Assembly (NCBI RefSeq): GCF_000829195.1
Contig: NZ_AP013294.1
Coordinates: 2,677,001-2,741,000, forward strand
Source: Bacillus sp. OxB-1
Lineage (GTDB): Bacteria > Bacillota > Bacilli > Bacillales_A > Planococcaceae
Length of the DNA: 64,000 nt
Reading direction: 5' to 3'
Positions 41,628-49,562 of the stretch are shown piece by piece. The first letter of the stretch is position 1. Each line of letters begins with the position of its first letter. Position numbers and translations under genes: made by a program. The notes beneath the pieces are model-generated. The model was not told where the DNA came from. It worked only from the letters and a program-made list of their open reading frames with translations, and searched no databases.

Positions 41628-42409
41628 CGGGATTCCCCCTTCCCGAAATCAAGGACGGGCGATTGATGCACGACGGTCGCCATTGGCGACTTCCCAACAG
41701 GTACTTCGTTCAGATAATTTTCGAAGTTGGTTGGTGCGAACAACGTGGACGGCCGTAAATAGTTGCGCATATGCGGATCGTTCCCCCAGTGTCCCACTTT
41801 CACGTCAATCACCGCCTTGAAGTCCTCCAGCGAATACCCTTCCGACAATCTGGCGTTGAGCATCCGTCGGGTTGATTTCGACTTCGCTCGGAATTCCTTC
41901 CCGGTCTTTGCATTCAAGTAATCGATCACTTCGAAGACGACGTCGGGACGTGTCCCGACATATTCTTTATTTAAATCTCTTTTAAGTTCTTTGGTTATTG
42001 GTAGGGACAAGTTGCCCTCTTCGCATGGGGCAAGCTGCTCCTCTCCAGCGGGTCGTTTTGCCTTGTTCGAAGGGACAGGTTGCACCGATGGAAGGGAGCA
42101 ATTTGGATAGTCGATCCGGTACCATTTCGTCTTGTCCGTTTTCATCTTGTTGAAGGCGGAAGTCGAGATGACATACCCCTTCTTTTCCAGCCTGCGGATG
42201 GTCCGCTTGATCGTGTCGACCGACCAGAACGGAAACTCCTCCTGCCATTCCTCGTACGTCTTGTAAACCCATGAAAAACCGTCTTTTTGCTTCGACGCGA
42301 TGAGCGAACGGAAATACAGTTGCTGTAAGACCAGCGCCTCGTTCAGGCCCATTTCTTTCGCCAATGACGGCTGGACGAACAGTGGTGATTCGTTGATCAA
42401 TAGATTCAT
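41624..42409 (-). CDS. Phage-type replication initiator / helicase loader (wHTH plus phage C-terminal domain)
   Basis: A 261-residue protein. The N-terminal winged helix (LAKEMGLNEALVLQQLYF; TYEEWQEEFPFWSVDTIKRTIRRLEKKGYV) is that of phage replisome organisers. A variable linker follows, then the conserved phage C-terminal domain (DYLNAKTGKEFRAKSKSTRRMLNARLSEGYS; VGHWGNDPHMRNYLRPSTLF). In phages this protein binds the origin and recruits the DnaB-type helicase encoded next. The ATG at 42409 follows GGAGGG. It heads an isolated three-gene unit with no integrase, capsid or packaging gene nearby. Confidence 0.88.
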   Translation of the reverse strand: MNLLINESPLFVQPSLAKEMGLNEALVLQQLYFRSLIASKQKDGFSWVYKTYEEWQEEFPFWSVDTIKRTIRRLEKKGYVISTSAFNKMKTDKTKWYRIDYPNCSLPSVQPVPSNKAKRPAGEEQLAPCEEGNLSLPITKELKRDLNKEYVGTRPDVVFEVIDYLNAKTGKEFRAKSKSTRRMLNARLSEGYSLEDFKAVIDVKVGHWGNDPHMRNYLRPSTLFAPTNFENYLNEVPVGKSPMATVVHQSPVLDFGKGESR

Positions 42410-42571
42410 AAGGATCCCTCCGATAGATAGTTTCTTTCACTTAGTACATAGGGACCCATTCGGGAAAGGGATACAAGCTGGGGAAATAAATTCGGAGTTG
42501 ACTGCGCAAGAGGTTTTGAATTTCGTTTAAAGATTCATGTTTATTCTTAAAATGGTAGAATAAAAAAAGAA

Positions 42572-42605
42572 TGGCAAACGCCGCATGGACGCTGCCAATT
42601 TTTTA
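42572..42605 (+). terminator. Terminator-like hairpin in the intergenic region
   Basis: TGGCA and TGCCA enclose a further GC-rich stem, followed by ATTTTTT. The interval 42410-42712 otherwise holds no gene I can support. Confidence 0.5.
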
Positions 42606-42676
42606 TGAATTCATAATATCGATTTCTTTCACTCTTCTTCATAATATAATTATGTAAACCTGTGACATCAAATAAA

Positions 42677-42708
42677 AACGGCACGCCCGTTAACAAAGGC
42701 ATGCCGTT
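42677..42708 (-). terminator. Intrinsic terminator of SLH gene
   Basis: AACGGCATGCC and GGCGTGCCGTT (minus strand) form a near-perfect stem followed by TTTATTTG, 5 bp past the SLH gene stop. Confidence 0.82.
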
Positions 42709-42712
42709 CTAG

Positions 42713-44092
42713 TCATTTCTTCAATGAATGTTTCTTCCCTTTTACATCTGTGACGATCAGCTGCGTCTCGGTCACTTCCATGCGCTTGCCAAGGATGGTG
42801 GAGAGTTTGCTCGTCTTTTTATCGAGCAGGTTGTATTTGAAGACGCCTTTTTTATTGAAATAATAGATCGTGGAGTGGTCGTACAGCACGGAGAGGTTTT
42901 CTCCGCCCGCTTCCCGATTCAGGTTTGGTTGGTTTAGTTTTTCATCATAATGATCAAATGTCACGCGTGCATCAAAGACCAGTTCTTTCCGCTTATTGCC
43001 GAGGCCGCCCAGCGGTGTGGAGTAGAGTACAAGTGTACCGTCCTCAAATTCATCCGGACTGACTGCCCGCGGACTCCAACCATCCGTATCAGTGAAATAG
43101 ATCCGATCATTCCAAATGAACAGATTGCGGAGCATCACCCTTCCGCTCGGCTCCATTATTTTCACCAATTCCTGTCCATCCGTCTTGATCTTCATCACAT
43201 CAAAAGCATACGGCACTTCATCCGCTTCGGCAAATGCGCCGCTCCAGTACGGGATGTACAGCTCATCGTTGTACAGGACGAGCCGCGTATTGTCATGCAG
43301 GAAGCGGGGATCATAATCCCAATCACTTCGCGGCACCTCTACATCTCGCAGCAACACTTCCCGTTTGCCGGTTTCCTTGTTTTCCTTCATGACCGAGTAG
43401 CGGTGTTCTGTATCCCGTTCTGTGAAATAGATGAAACCCTCTTGTTCCACCGTCTTCCCTTTCGTGCTCACATACGAATGATATTTGCCCAGTTTCATCT
43501 TATCGTCCAGTGCGCGGACAAGGAATGCGGAGAACTGGGCACGTGTGACGGAATTCGACGGCATATATTTGCCATCCGATCCACCCGCGATGCGCTGTTT
43601 CGCGATTCCATTGATGTCCTGATATGCCCAGTGAGCCGGCGTGACGTCAATGAAAGTCGCTTGCTTGTCGAGCGGCAAGTCGAACGCACGGCGCAAAATC
43701 GCGGCCATTTGCGCCCGTGAAGTTTTTTCGCCGGGGCGCATATAGCCGTCGTCGCCGCGGAGGACTTCTCTTTCATTCACCGTCGCGAAGATCTGGTAGT
43801 ACGGTGAATTTTTCGCCACATCCTTGAACTGGACGGACGTATTTTCCGTAAGCGGAATGTTCAAAGCCTTGATGAGCATGGCGGAAGCTTGCGCCCGGGT
43901 GATCGGCTCATTCGGCTTGAATGTGCCGTCCGGATAGCCGCCGATGATCTTGCGGTCGGATAAATACATGATTTCATTTTTCGCCCAGTGCTGATCCACA
44001 TCCGAAAATGGGGTGGCCGCCTGTGCTTGGAATGGGAGGGCTGCGAATAGGAACAACAGCGCCATGAGTACTGCAGTTATTTTGCCTTCCAA
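42713..44092 (-). CDS. S-layer homology (SLH) domain surface protein
   Basis: A 459-residue secreted protein. A signal peptide (VLMALLFLFAALPFQAQA) precedes three SLH domains (about residues 27-200), each with FSDVxxHWA- and ITRAQ-type motifs (DVDQHWAKNEI, PITRAQASAML; TSRAQMAAIL; SVTRAQFSAFLV). They anchor it to pyruvylated wall polymer. The remainder is a beta-rich region with repeated YF/LVLYNDELYIPYW motifs, resembling a propeller of the DUF5050 kind. TTG at 44092 follows AAGGAGG. It probably forms a cell-surface protein with a sugar- or protein-binding propeller. Confidence 0.85.
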   Translation of the reverse strand: MEGKITAVLMALLFLFAALPFQAQAATPFSDVDQHWAKNEIMYLSDRKIIGGYPDGTFKPNEPITRAQASAMLIKALNIPLTENTSVQFKDVAKNSPYYQIFATVNEREVLRGDDGYMRPGEKTSRAQMAAILRRAFDLPLDKQATFIDVTPAHWAYQDINGIAKQRIAGGSDGKYMPSNSVTRAQFSAFLVRALDDKMKLGKYHSYVSTKGKTVEQEGFIYFTERDTEHRYSVMKENKETGKREVLLRDVEVPRSDWDYDPRFLHDNTRLVLYNDELYIPYWSGAFAEADEVPYAFDVMKIKTDGQELVKIMEPSGRVMLRNLFIWNDRIYFTDTDGWSPRAVSPDEFEDGTLVLYSTPLGGLGNKRKELVFDARVTFDHYDEKLNQPNLNREAGGENLSVLYDHSTIYYFNKKGVFKYNLLDKKTSKLSTILGKRMEVTETQLIVTDVKGKKHSLKK

Positions 44093-44217
44093 GATGATAA
44101 AACCTCCTTGAATGTGGCGCTTATTTTATGACAACCAGGTTAGTGCACCCCTATAGATAACGGTTGGTTGACGGTTTTTCTTCCGGTTTGCTGCCAACCT
44201 GGTTGCTTTCCATAAAA

Positions 44218-45928
44218 TCATTCCGGAAACACATAGGCATCCGGATTGTATTTGACGTACAGCGTAGCCGGTGCGGAAGCTTGCTCCCAACCAGCCCATT
44301 CCTGTGTCATACTACGATCTGTGAACAGTTGCGGTATATTTGTGCCGACTTCTCCATATTCACCCCAAACGAGATGGAGGTCTTTTATGAACCGCGTCGA
44401 GGGACCTTTCACTGTGATGACCTTTATCGGATTCGCTTCAATGATGTTATACGGGAACACTTTGACGTTCGGCGGGATGGTAAATGCAGTTAATTCATTT
44501 GAAAAAAATGCGCCATCGCCGATTGTCTGAATGCCGTCTGGCAAAATGACAGCTGTCAATTGATTGTGGGACAGTACGTTTTCACTAACGACTTTGATCC
44601 GGTCAGGAAATGTGAACGTCCGGAGTCGATTGCCCGCAAATGCGTATTTGCCTATCGATTGCAGTTGTTTCGGCAAGCTCGCTTCTGTCAATGTCCGCAA
44701 ATGCAAAATCCTCTACGGTTTCGACGCTGGCCGGCAAGACGATTCTTGGCAGCTTGTTTGTTTCAAATACTCGGTCCCCGATTGTCTTCACTTGTTTGGG
44801 GAGGGTCAAGTTTGTAATCGCATTCGTCCGAAACGCATTGGCAGGAATCTCTGTCAGTCCGTTACCGATTGTCACTTTTTTTAATTGATTCCCTGCGAAA
44901 GCGCCTTTCCCTAGTTCCCTTACCGTTGAAGGGATGGTGACGGATTGCAGTTGATTGTACATGAACGCTTCTTTGCCAATGACTCTGATTTTCGCCGGGA
45001 ATTTCAATTCCTTCCCGCCGTTCTTGCTTCCATTACCTTTATACGCATAGTTGCCGATCACCTCCAAATCTTTCGGCAGCTGAAGCGGTCTGTTGCTTTG
45101 ATAGTAAATGGTTGAAAAGGCGTCGTTTCCAATTTTCCGGATTGAAGGAGGCAGTACGATTTCCTTGATATGCGGAAAATCGTAATTTTCGATGATGCCA
45201 AGTAAACTATTTCCTTCCGAAAAAGCATAGTCTCCGATTTCAGTCACTGGTAGATTATTGATTTTTGCGGGAATGACAAGTTTTGCTCTATTTTTTTTGA
45301 TCGTATGGCCTGTGATGCGGATTTCTTTCTTCCCCTTCTGTTCAAAAACCGTATACAGAAATTCCCCATGTTTTTTGCTCTTCACAGTTTCAAACTGCTT
45401 CGGCAGTTTAACCGTTTTAATCGGGTTGGCTTCTACGATATTCCCATCCATTTTTTTCACAGACGCAGGAATTGTAAGTGCAGTTAATCCGTTTCTCGCA
45501 AAAGCAGATCGGCCGATTTCCTCGAGACTGGCGGGCAGGGCGATTTTTGTCAGAGAATGCCCAGCCAATGCTTCGTCCCCGATGCGTTTCAGCGTGTCCG
45601 GCAATTGCACGCTTTTGATGAACGTTTTTCGATATTCTTCGCTGTCCATCGGATCATAGGTTCCGTCAGACGCATAATCCGAACGGTCGAAAGTAAAAGC
45701 TCTGTCGACAATTTCGACGACAGGGAGCCCTTCTATCTTACTTGGGATGACGATGTTATTTTGATAGCTGCTTAATCCTGTAATATGGATTTCCTGCTTG
45801 CCGTTTTTTGCCGTGACGACTTTGTACTTCACATCACCGTACGTTTTTTCTTCTGCCGCCTGCGCCGGATGATGGAAGACTGCACTCGCCAGCATGACCA
45901 TCATGAGATAAAATACTAGTTTTTTCAT
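44218..45928 (-). pseudogene. Leucine-rich-repeat (LRR_5/BspA-type) surface protein, frameshifted
   Basis: A signal peptide (MVMLASAVFHHPAQA) opens a frame from 45928 with many LRR_5 repeats (IGDEALAGHSLTKIALPASLEEIG and relatives). The frame goes out of register at about 44700, after VEDFAFAD, and ends at 44603. The repeats continue in another frame (LTEASLPKQLQSIGKYAFAGN) to a stop at 44218. A single indel joins them into a protein of about 570 residues ending in KYNPDAYVFPE. It could be a true mutation, a programmed frameshift or a sequence error. LRR_5 proteins act as adhesins on bacterial surfaces. Confidence 0.78.
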
Positions 45929-46003
45929 TGTTCGATCCCCTCCTGTTTGCCGACACTGACGGCCCGCTTTTTAGAGACGCCTGGCTGAATGGCGTCTCCC
46001 TGC

Positions 46004-47074
46004 TTAATCAACGACCCAACGTCCGGAGTCCGCATCCCGCTTCATATGAAACACATGCTCCGCGACGCCTTCCCGGCCATATTGATAGCGGATTTCCACT
46101 TCATTTTCCGAAACGGCAACCGTTTTCCGATAGGCGGCTTCCAAAAACAGCTCCCCTAACCGGTTTATTTCAGCAAACGCCGGTGTTTGCGGCAACGTAT
46201 TGAAACCTACTAGATTGTCATACAAATACAGATCGAAATATTGCTCTGGTGTATAGTCGCCCGTCAGCTCTCCGGATAAATAATCCAGATAAATCGACTC
46301 GGAACGTTCCTCCGTTGCGACGCCGACCACTTGGCCAAAGATTTTGTGTACCGGCGTAATGGTAGCCCCCTGCACCGTTCCACTTGCCGGGAAATGGTTC
46401 AATAGAAAGTATTCCCGCGCATTCAACACCTGTTCGTAGCCCCCTGCAATCGTGATCCCCCGTTCTTCATAACGCTCCATAAGCTCCGATTGCAACGGTT
46501 TGCCGTTGATCTTCAGCTGGCCGTTTTTCAACACGACCCGATCCCCCGGAACCGCAATGACCTCGTAATAGACATCCACATAGGTCGGTAAATGGCTAGT
46601 CGTATTGGTCATCGTGCGGACAATATCGCCTGCTTCATATACTACCTCGTCGAAAAGATTCGCTTTGCGCTCGATGACGGTATGGAACGCATCAGAACTC
46701 CCCTCCAAGGAAAACGGCTCTTTATCGACATAATGCAGACCGTCCACATGATCGAAATGCGGCAACTTCGCAAACTCTTCATGCTCCACCACTGACAGCA
46801 ACTGCTTTTTTTGCAGTGCTGAAATCTGTGCCAAATCATCCAGCGGATCATACGGAACACCCGGTCCTTGATCGGAAGAAAGCAGATCGGAAGAGTCCAG
46901 TGTGAAAATAAGGAACAGCGACAATGCGGGTGCTGCCACCGCGGCAAACAGCACTTGCCAGGAGAACTTTTTAGCCGGTGGCCGTAAATTTTCATGCACC
47001 CGCTGCTTGATCCGTCTTTCCTGCTCCGACGTATCGCCCATCATGTCGTCGAGCCTCTGTTTGAAATCATTCAA
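46004..47074 (-). CDS. Probable anti-sigma factor with degenerate signal peptidase I-like ectodomain
   Basis: A 356-residue single-pass protein: a 38-residue N-terminal cytoplasmic part, a membrane helix (40-59) and a large outside domain. The segment 171-192 (VIAVPGDRVVLKNGQL) is a clear signal peptidase I box D, preceded by YEAGDIVR (box C-like) and followed by EYFLLNHFPASGT...HKIFGQVVGV where SPase has its GDNR box. The catalytic Lys before box D is replaced by Tyr-Tyr-Glu, and the SM motif is replaced by EGSSDAF, so it should be inactive. TTG at 47074 overlaps the sigma gene stop. Gene pairing and topology suggest it holds the sigma factor; this is not proven. Confidence 0.7.
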   Translation of the reverse strand: MNDFKQRLDDMMGDTSEQERRIKQRVHENLRPPAKKFSWQVLFAAVAAPALSLFLIFTLDSSDLLSSDQGPGVPYDPLDDLAQISALQKKQLLSVVEHEEFAKLPHFDHVDGLHYVDKEPFSLEGSSDAFHTVIERKANLFDEVVYEAGDIVRTMTNTTSHLPTYVDVYYEVIAVPGDRVVLKNGQLKINGKPLQSELMERYEERGITIAGGYEQVLNAREYFLLNHFPASGTVQGATITPVHKIFGQVVGVATEERSESIYLDYLSGELTGDYTPEQYFDLYLYDNLVGFNTLPQTPAFAEINRLGELFLEAAYRKTVAVSENEVEIRYQYGREGVAEHVFHMKRDADSGRWVVD

Positions 47075-47568
47075 TGGTCCACTACCTCCTCTTCTTCAAA
47101 AAATCCCTTCAGTTGCTGCTTGGCCCTGCGCAGCCGTGTTTTCACGGTATTTTCATTCAGATTCAAATAATTTGCGATGTCCGCTATCGATTGCTCATCG
47201 TAATAAAATAAGATTAAAGGTTCACGATATTTTAACGGAAGCTGGAAAAGGTTTTTTTCCAGTGAGGCCAGCCGTTCTTGTTCCAGCATAATTTCCTCTG
47301 TGCCTTTCGTCGAGGCGAAAATCGTATCAAACAGCACATCCTTTTTATGCTTCCACGAGCGCAAATAATCCTTTGCCCGATTGGCTGTCATTTTCGTTAA
47401 ATACGTCTTCAATGACGCCTCATTGCGAAACTGGTCGCTCTTTTGGAAATAGGTAATGAACACTTCCTGTACAACGTCCTCGGCGGTCGACCAATTTTTC
47501 ACGTATAAATAAGCGATGCGCACCAAATAGCGCGAATGCTCATCCATTATCCGATCCATCTCTTTCAT
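47071..47568 (-). CDS. ECF sigma factor (SigV/SigW-like)
   Basis: A 165-residue sigma-70 family factor with region 2 (LVRIAYLYVKNWSTAEDVVQEVFITYF) and region 4 (QSIADIANYLNLNENTVKTRLRRAKQQL) and no region 3, as in ECF factors. It lies 20 bp after the deacetylase gene and overlaps its presumed anti-sigma gene, so the three genes form one operon. Two near-identical ECF-type promoters lie before the deacetylase gene and before the OatA-like gene, making these its likely targets. The regulon resembles that of B. subtilis SigV, the lysozyme-response factor. Confidence 0.9.
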   Translation of the reverse strand: MKEMDRIMDEHSRYLVRIAYLYVKNWSTAEDVVQEVFITYFQKSDQFRNEASLKTYLTKMTANRAKDYLRSWKHKKDVLFDTIFASTKGTEEIMLEQERLASLEKNLFQLPLKYREPLILFYYDEQSIADIANYLNLNENTVKTRLRRAKQQLKGFFEEEEVVDH

Positions 47569-47588
47569 TTACCAAAAACCACCCTTTT

Positions 47589-48860
47589 CTACGGCCACGT
47601 CATGTCCCCATCCACATAGGCAACGAATTGCTCAAACGACTTGTTCTCTGTCATCCCGAACCGGCTCACTTCATAATTGGAAGCTTTCCGATTGGCATAC
47701 CCTTCGACTGTCGTAAAGCCGATCAACAGCCCGGCCTCTTTCGCCGCTGCGACCAATTGTTCATTGTATTGCCCATATGGATAGGCAAGAGAAACGGCTG
47801 CCGGCACTTGCGCCAAATTCCGCCGCAAATCCGCAACGATCTCTTCTTGCGAACTATTCAAGGCAACCCCAACCCCATTCAGAAGGGAATGCAGGTCATT
47901 TGTATGTGCTTCGAATTGAAACACATCCGCCAGCTCAATCAAATCGACAGCAGTCATAAACTGCAAAGGTCCTTCCCCATCAAAAAGTTGCGTTCCCTGT
48001 GCCCGATCCGATCGCGAGGAAATGATATGCTGCAGCGCACTGAACCCATATTGCTTCAAAATCGGATACGCATATTCCTTCGCAGATAATAAACCGTCAT
48101 CGAATGTGATAAGCACCGCTTTGTCCGGTACGACAAGCCGCCCTTCCAAATAATCATAGAGCTCATGAGCCGACAGCGTCTCGAATTGTTGATCCGCCAA
48201 ATACGCCATCTGTTCCTCAAACGCCTCCAACGAAATCGTGCTGACCGTCGTTTTCATCAAATCGCGCGGTAAAATATGATGGTAGACCAGCACCGGCAGC
48301 CCTTTGTCCAACACAACGGACTGCTTCTCAATGTAACCCGGCCGCTCTCCTACGGTTATGATATACCAATCCGCTTCCTCCCGCACAACCGGATAGCGAT
48401 AGCCTTCCTCCAGCTGCAGGAAAACGGCGCTCTGCAAGTCGGCGTCCTCATACACCGCGGTCTTATGCAGCGTATGGACAGCAGCAAACCGCTCCGTATG
48501 TACAACCGTCAAAAGCTTCTTTTTCTCGATCACCTCCTGCCCTTTGCGGACAAACGCGGTCATATTCCCCAAGCGCAGCTCATAATACACTTCATCCTCA
48601 CCCACGACCGCAACCGGCTGCCCCGCCTCCAACTCACCGATCTGTGTAAGGACGTCCCCCCTCATATAAATCGGCCGGCGCTCCTGCAGCGTCAACACCC
48701 GCTCAAACTCCCGCTCCGCGACAAACGGTTCCTCCTCCGCAGACGCGCCCCCCAATCCCTTAAAAAACGCCGACTCCACCACATTCCATTTTGTCCCAAT
48801 CCACAGCATCAATACACTCAAGCACACCAGCAACAGTGCATTACTGTACATTTTTTTCAT
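47589..48860 (-). CDS. Polysaccharide deacetylase, membrane-anchored
   Basis: A 423-residue protein with an N-terminal signal anchor (ALLLVCLSVLMLWIGT), a region of two SH3-like repeats (about 50-185) and a C-terminal NodB domain. The metal motifs are intact: AVLITFDDGLLS and EAHTNDLH, plus LAYPYGQYN. It resembles enzymes that N-deacetylate peptidoglycan or PNAG outside the cell. Removing acetyl groups from peptidoglycan blocks lysozyme. It is first in the operon with the ECF sigma factor, which fits a wall-defence role. The ATG at 48860 follows GGTGGGGG. Confidence 0.87.
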   Translation of the reverse strand: MKKMYSNALLLVCLSVLMLWIGTKWNVVESAFFKGLGGASAEEEPFVAEREFERVLTLQERRPIYMRGDVLTQIGELEAGQPVAVVGEDEVYYELRLGNMTAFVRKGQEVIEKKKLLTVVHTERFAAVHTLHKTAVYEDADLQSAVFLQLEEGYRYPVVREEADWYIITVGERPGYIEKQSVVLDKGLPVLVYHHILPRDLMKTTVSTISLEAFEEQMAYLADQQFETLSAHELYDYLEGRLVVPDKAVLITFDDGLLSAKEYAYPILKQYGFSALQHIISSRSDRAQGTQLFDGEGPLQFMTAVDLIELADVFQFEAHTNDLHSLLNGVGVALNSSQEEIVADLRRNLAQVPAAVSLAYPYGQYNEQLVAAAKEAGLLIGFTTVEGYANRKASNYEVSRFGMTENKSFEQFVAYVDGDMTWP

Positions 48861-48895
48861 CTAATTTTCCCCCACCGCCAAGTAATCAACGTACA

Positions 48896-48921
48896 GACGG
48901 AGATTTTCAGGAAAAGTTTCA
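48896..48921 (-). promoter_or_regulatory. ECF-type promoter of deacetylase-sigma operon
   Basis: On the minus strand TGAAAC (48921-48916), a 16-bp spacer and CGTC (48899-48896), the extracytoplasmic-function consensus. The 34-bp block 48889-48922 differs from that at 51601-51634 at only two positions. Transcription would start about 28 bp before the start codon. Confidence 0.82.
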
Positions 48922-48974
48922 AAGGTTTTTGAAAAAGTTTTGGGGGGGGCGTGGCAAATGAAAATATGCTTTGA

Positions 48975-49003
48975 TTGTAATGAATAAAAAACTCTTGTAT
49001 ACT
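48975..49003 (+). promoter_or_regulatory. Sigma-A promoter of antisense RNA
   Basis: TTGTAA (48975) and TATACT (48998) with a 17-bp spacer, reading toward the toxin gene. No coding frame lies downstream, so it should make a non-coding RNA. Confidence 0.7.
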
Positions 49004-49052
49004 ATAGGTAACAGACAGGAATATTCTTGTTGCCTAAGAGTAAACTAAAAAG

Positions 49053-49082
49053 GACCGCCCAATGCGCTAACATTAGGCGGTC
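49053..49082 (-). terminator. Terminator of toxin mRNA
   Basis: GACCGCC-N-AATG pairs with CATT-N-GGCGGTC; on the minus strand it is followed by CTTTTTAG. Confidence 0.75.
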
Positions 49083-49126
49083 TGTAATAGCAGGTTCCCT
49101 TCAAGGGGGGATCGGCCTTGGGATTA

Positions 49127-49174
49127 AAATAATCCATCCATTATGAGCCGACACTCAAGGATGGATTATTTTTT
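49127..49174. terminator. Bidirectional terminator in the toxin-antitoxin overlap
   Basis: AAATAATCCATCC and GGATGGATTATTT, 13 pairs, with T-runs on both sides, strongest on the plus strand (six T). Confidence 0.85.
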
Positions 49175-49187
49175 GTTGTGGAATGAC

Positions 49188-49266
49188 AGTATTGAGGCCC
49201 GCAGGATGCGGGTCATGCAGTCGTTGCGACAGGATGTCGCGTTCTTAGACTGCCTTCCTTAATACT
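49188..49266. repeat. Cloverleaf-like structured element, copy A
   Basis: Stems on the plus strand: AGTATT/AATACT (outer), CCCGC-AGGAT-GCGGG, GCAGTC/GACTGC enclosing GCGAC-AGGAT-GTCGC. It interrupts the C-terminal part of the toxin frame. Compared with copy B, five base pairs differ with pairing kept. Confidence 0.85.
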
Positions 49267-49307
49267 CCAAATGTTAACATAAGCATTAGTGCTTCAGATA
49301 CTGACAT
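49245..49307 (-). CDS. Holin-like type I toxin, truncated
   Basis: A 20-residue frame read directly from the minus strand: MSVSEALMLMLTFGVLRKAV, with an excellent ribosome site (GGAGGTGG, 7 bp spacing). The first 16 residues match the N-terminus of the TxpA/YonT-like putative holin-like toxins of Bacillales (MTVYEALMLMLxFG). A normal member continues through a membrane helix to about 30-60 residues; here the frame runs into structured element A and stops after RKAV. The antisense RNA and terminators usual for such loci are present. The product is probably a non-toxic remnant, though the transcript seems intact. Confidence 0.7.
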   Translation of the reverse strand: MSVSEALMLMLTFGVLRKAV

Positions 49308-49317
49308 GCGACCACCT

Positions 49318-49387
49318 CCGGGCCTACAGGATGTAGGTCATGCAACCGTTGCCACAGGACGTGGCGCACTTAGGTTGCCTTCACGGG
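49318..49387. repeat. Cloverleaf-like structured element, copy B
   Basis: Same architecture as copy A: CCTAC-AGGAT-GTAGG, GCAACC/GGTTGC enclosing GCCAC-AGGAC-GTGGC, and a short outer stem CCG/CGG. On the minus strand it lies in the toxin leader, directly before the ribosome site. Confidence 0.85.
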
Positions 49388-49430
49388 AAATGGCCGACCA
49401 CCCTTGAGTCACCTATTCTATTACTCTTTC

Positions 49431-49439
49431 ATTATACCA
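49431..49439 (-). promoter_or_regulatory. Extended -10 promoter of the toxin gene
   Basis: TGGTATAAT on the minus strand (TG-N-TATAAT). There is no good -35 box. Transcription would start near 49424 and include element B. Confidence 0.6.
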
Positions 49440-49562
49440 TACATACGTTCCCCTTCCTGCATGCACCTATTAAATTTCTTACGGTTTTACAAAAACACCA
49501 AGCCCTAACACAGTTTCAAATTGTGTTAGCACCTGGTGCTCCTTCCAACAAACAGGCTCTTG

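Larger units (their letters stand above)
49010..49174 (+). ncRNA. Candidate antitoxin RNA (RatA-like)
   Basis: A transcript from the promoter at 48975 would run about 165 nt and end at the plus-strand terminator (49127-49174, TTATTTTTT). It is fully complementary to the 3' end of the toxin transcript coming from the opposite strand, as RatA is to TxpA in B. subtilis. It contains no reading frame of note and starts with a small hairpin (GGAATATTC region). Confidence 0.65.

Noticed and set aside
40446..41666. 406-codon plus-strand frame opposite the DnaB-like helicase
   Set aside because: It mirrors a real gene with helicase motifs on the minus strand; no ribosome site, no domain.
42483..42530. 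Short in-frame end ELTAQEVLNFV before a hairpin
   Set aside because: Could be a gene relic but is too short and matches nothing I know.
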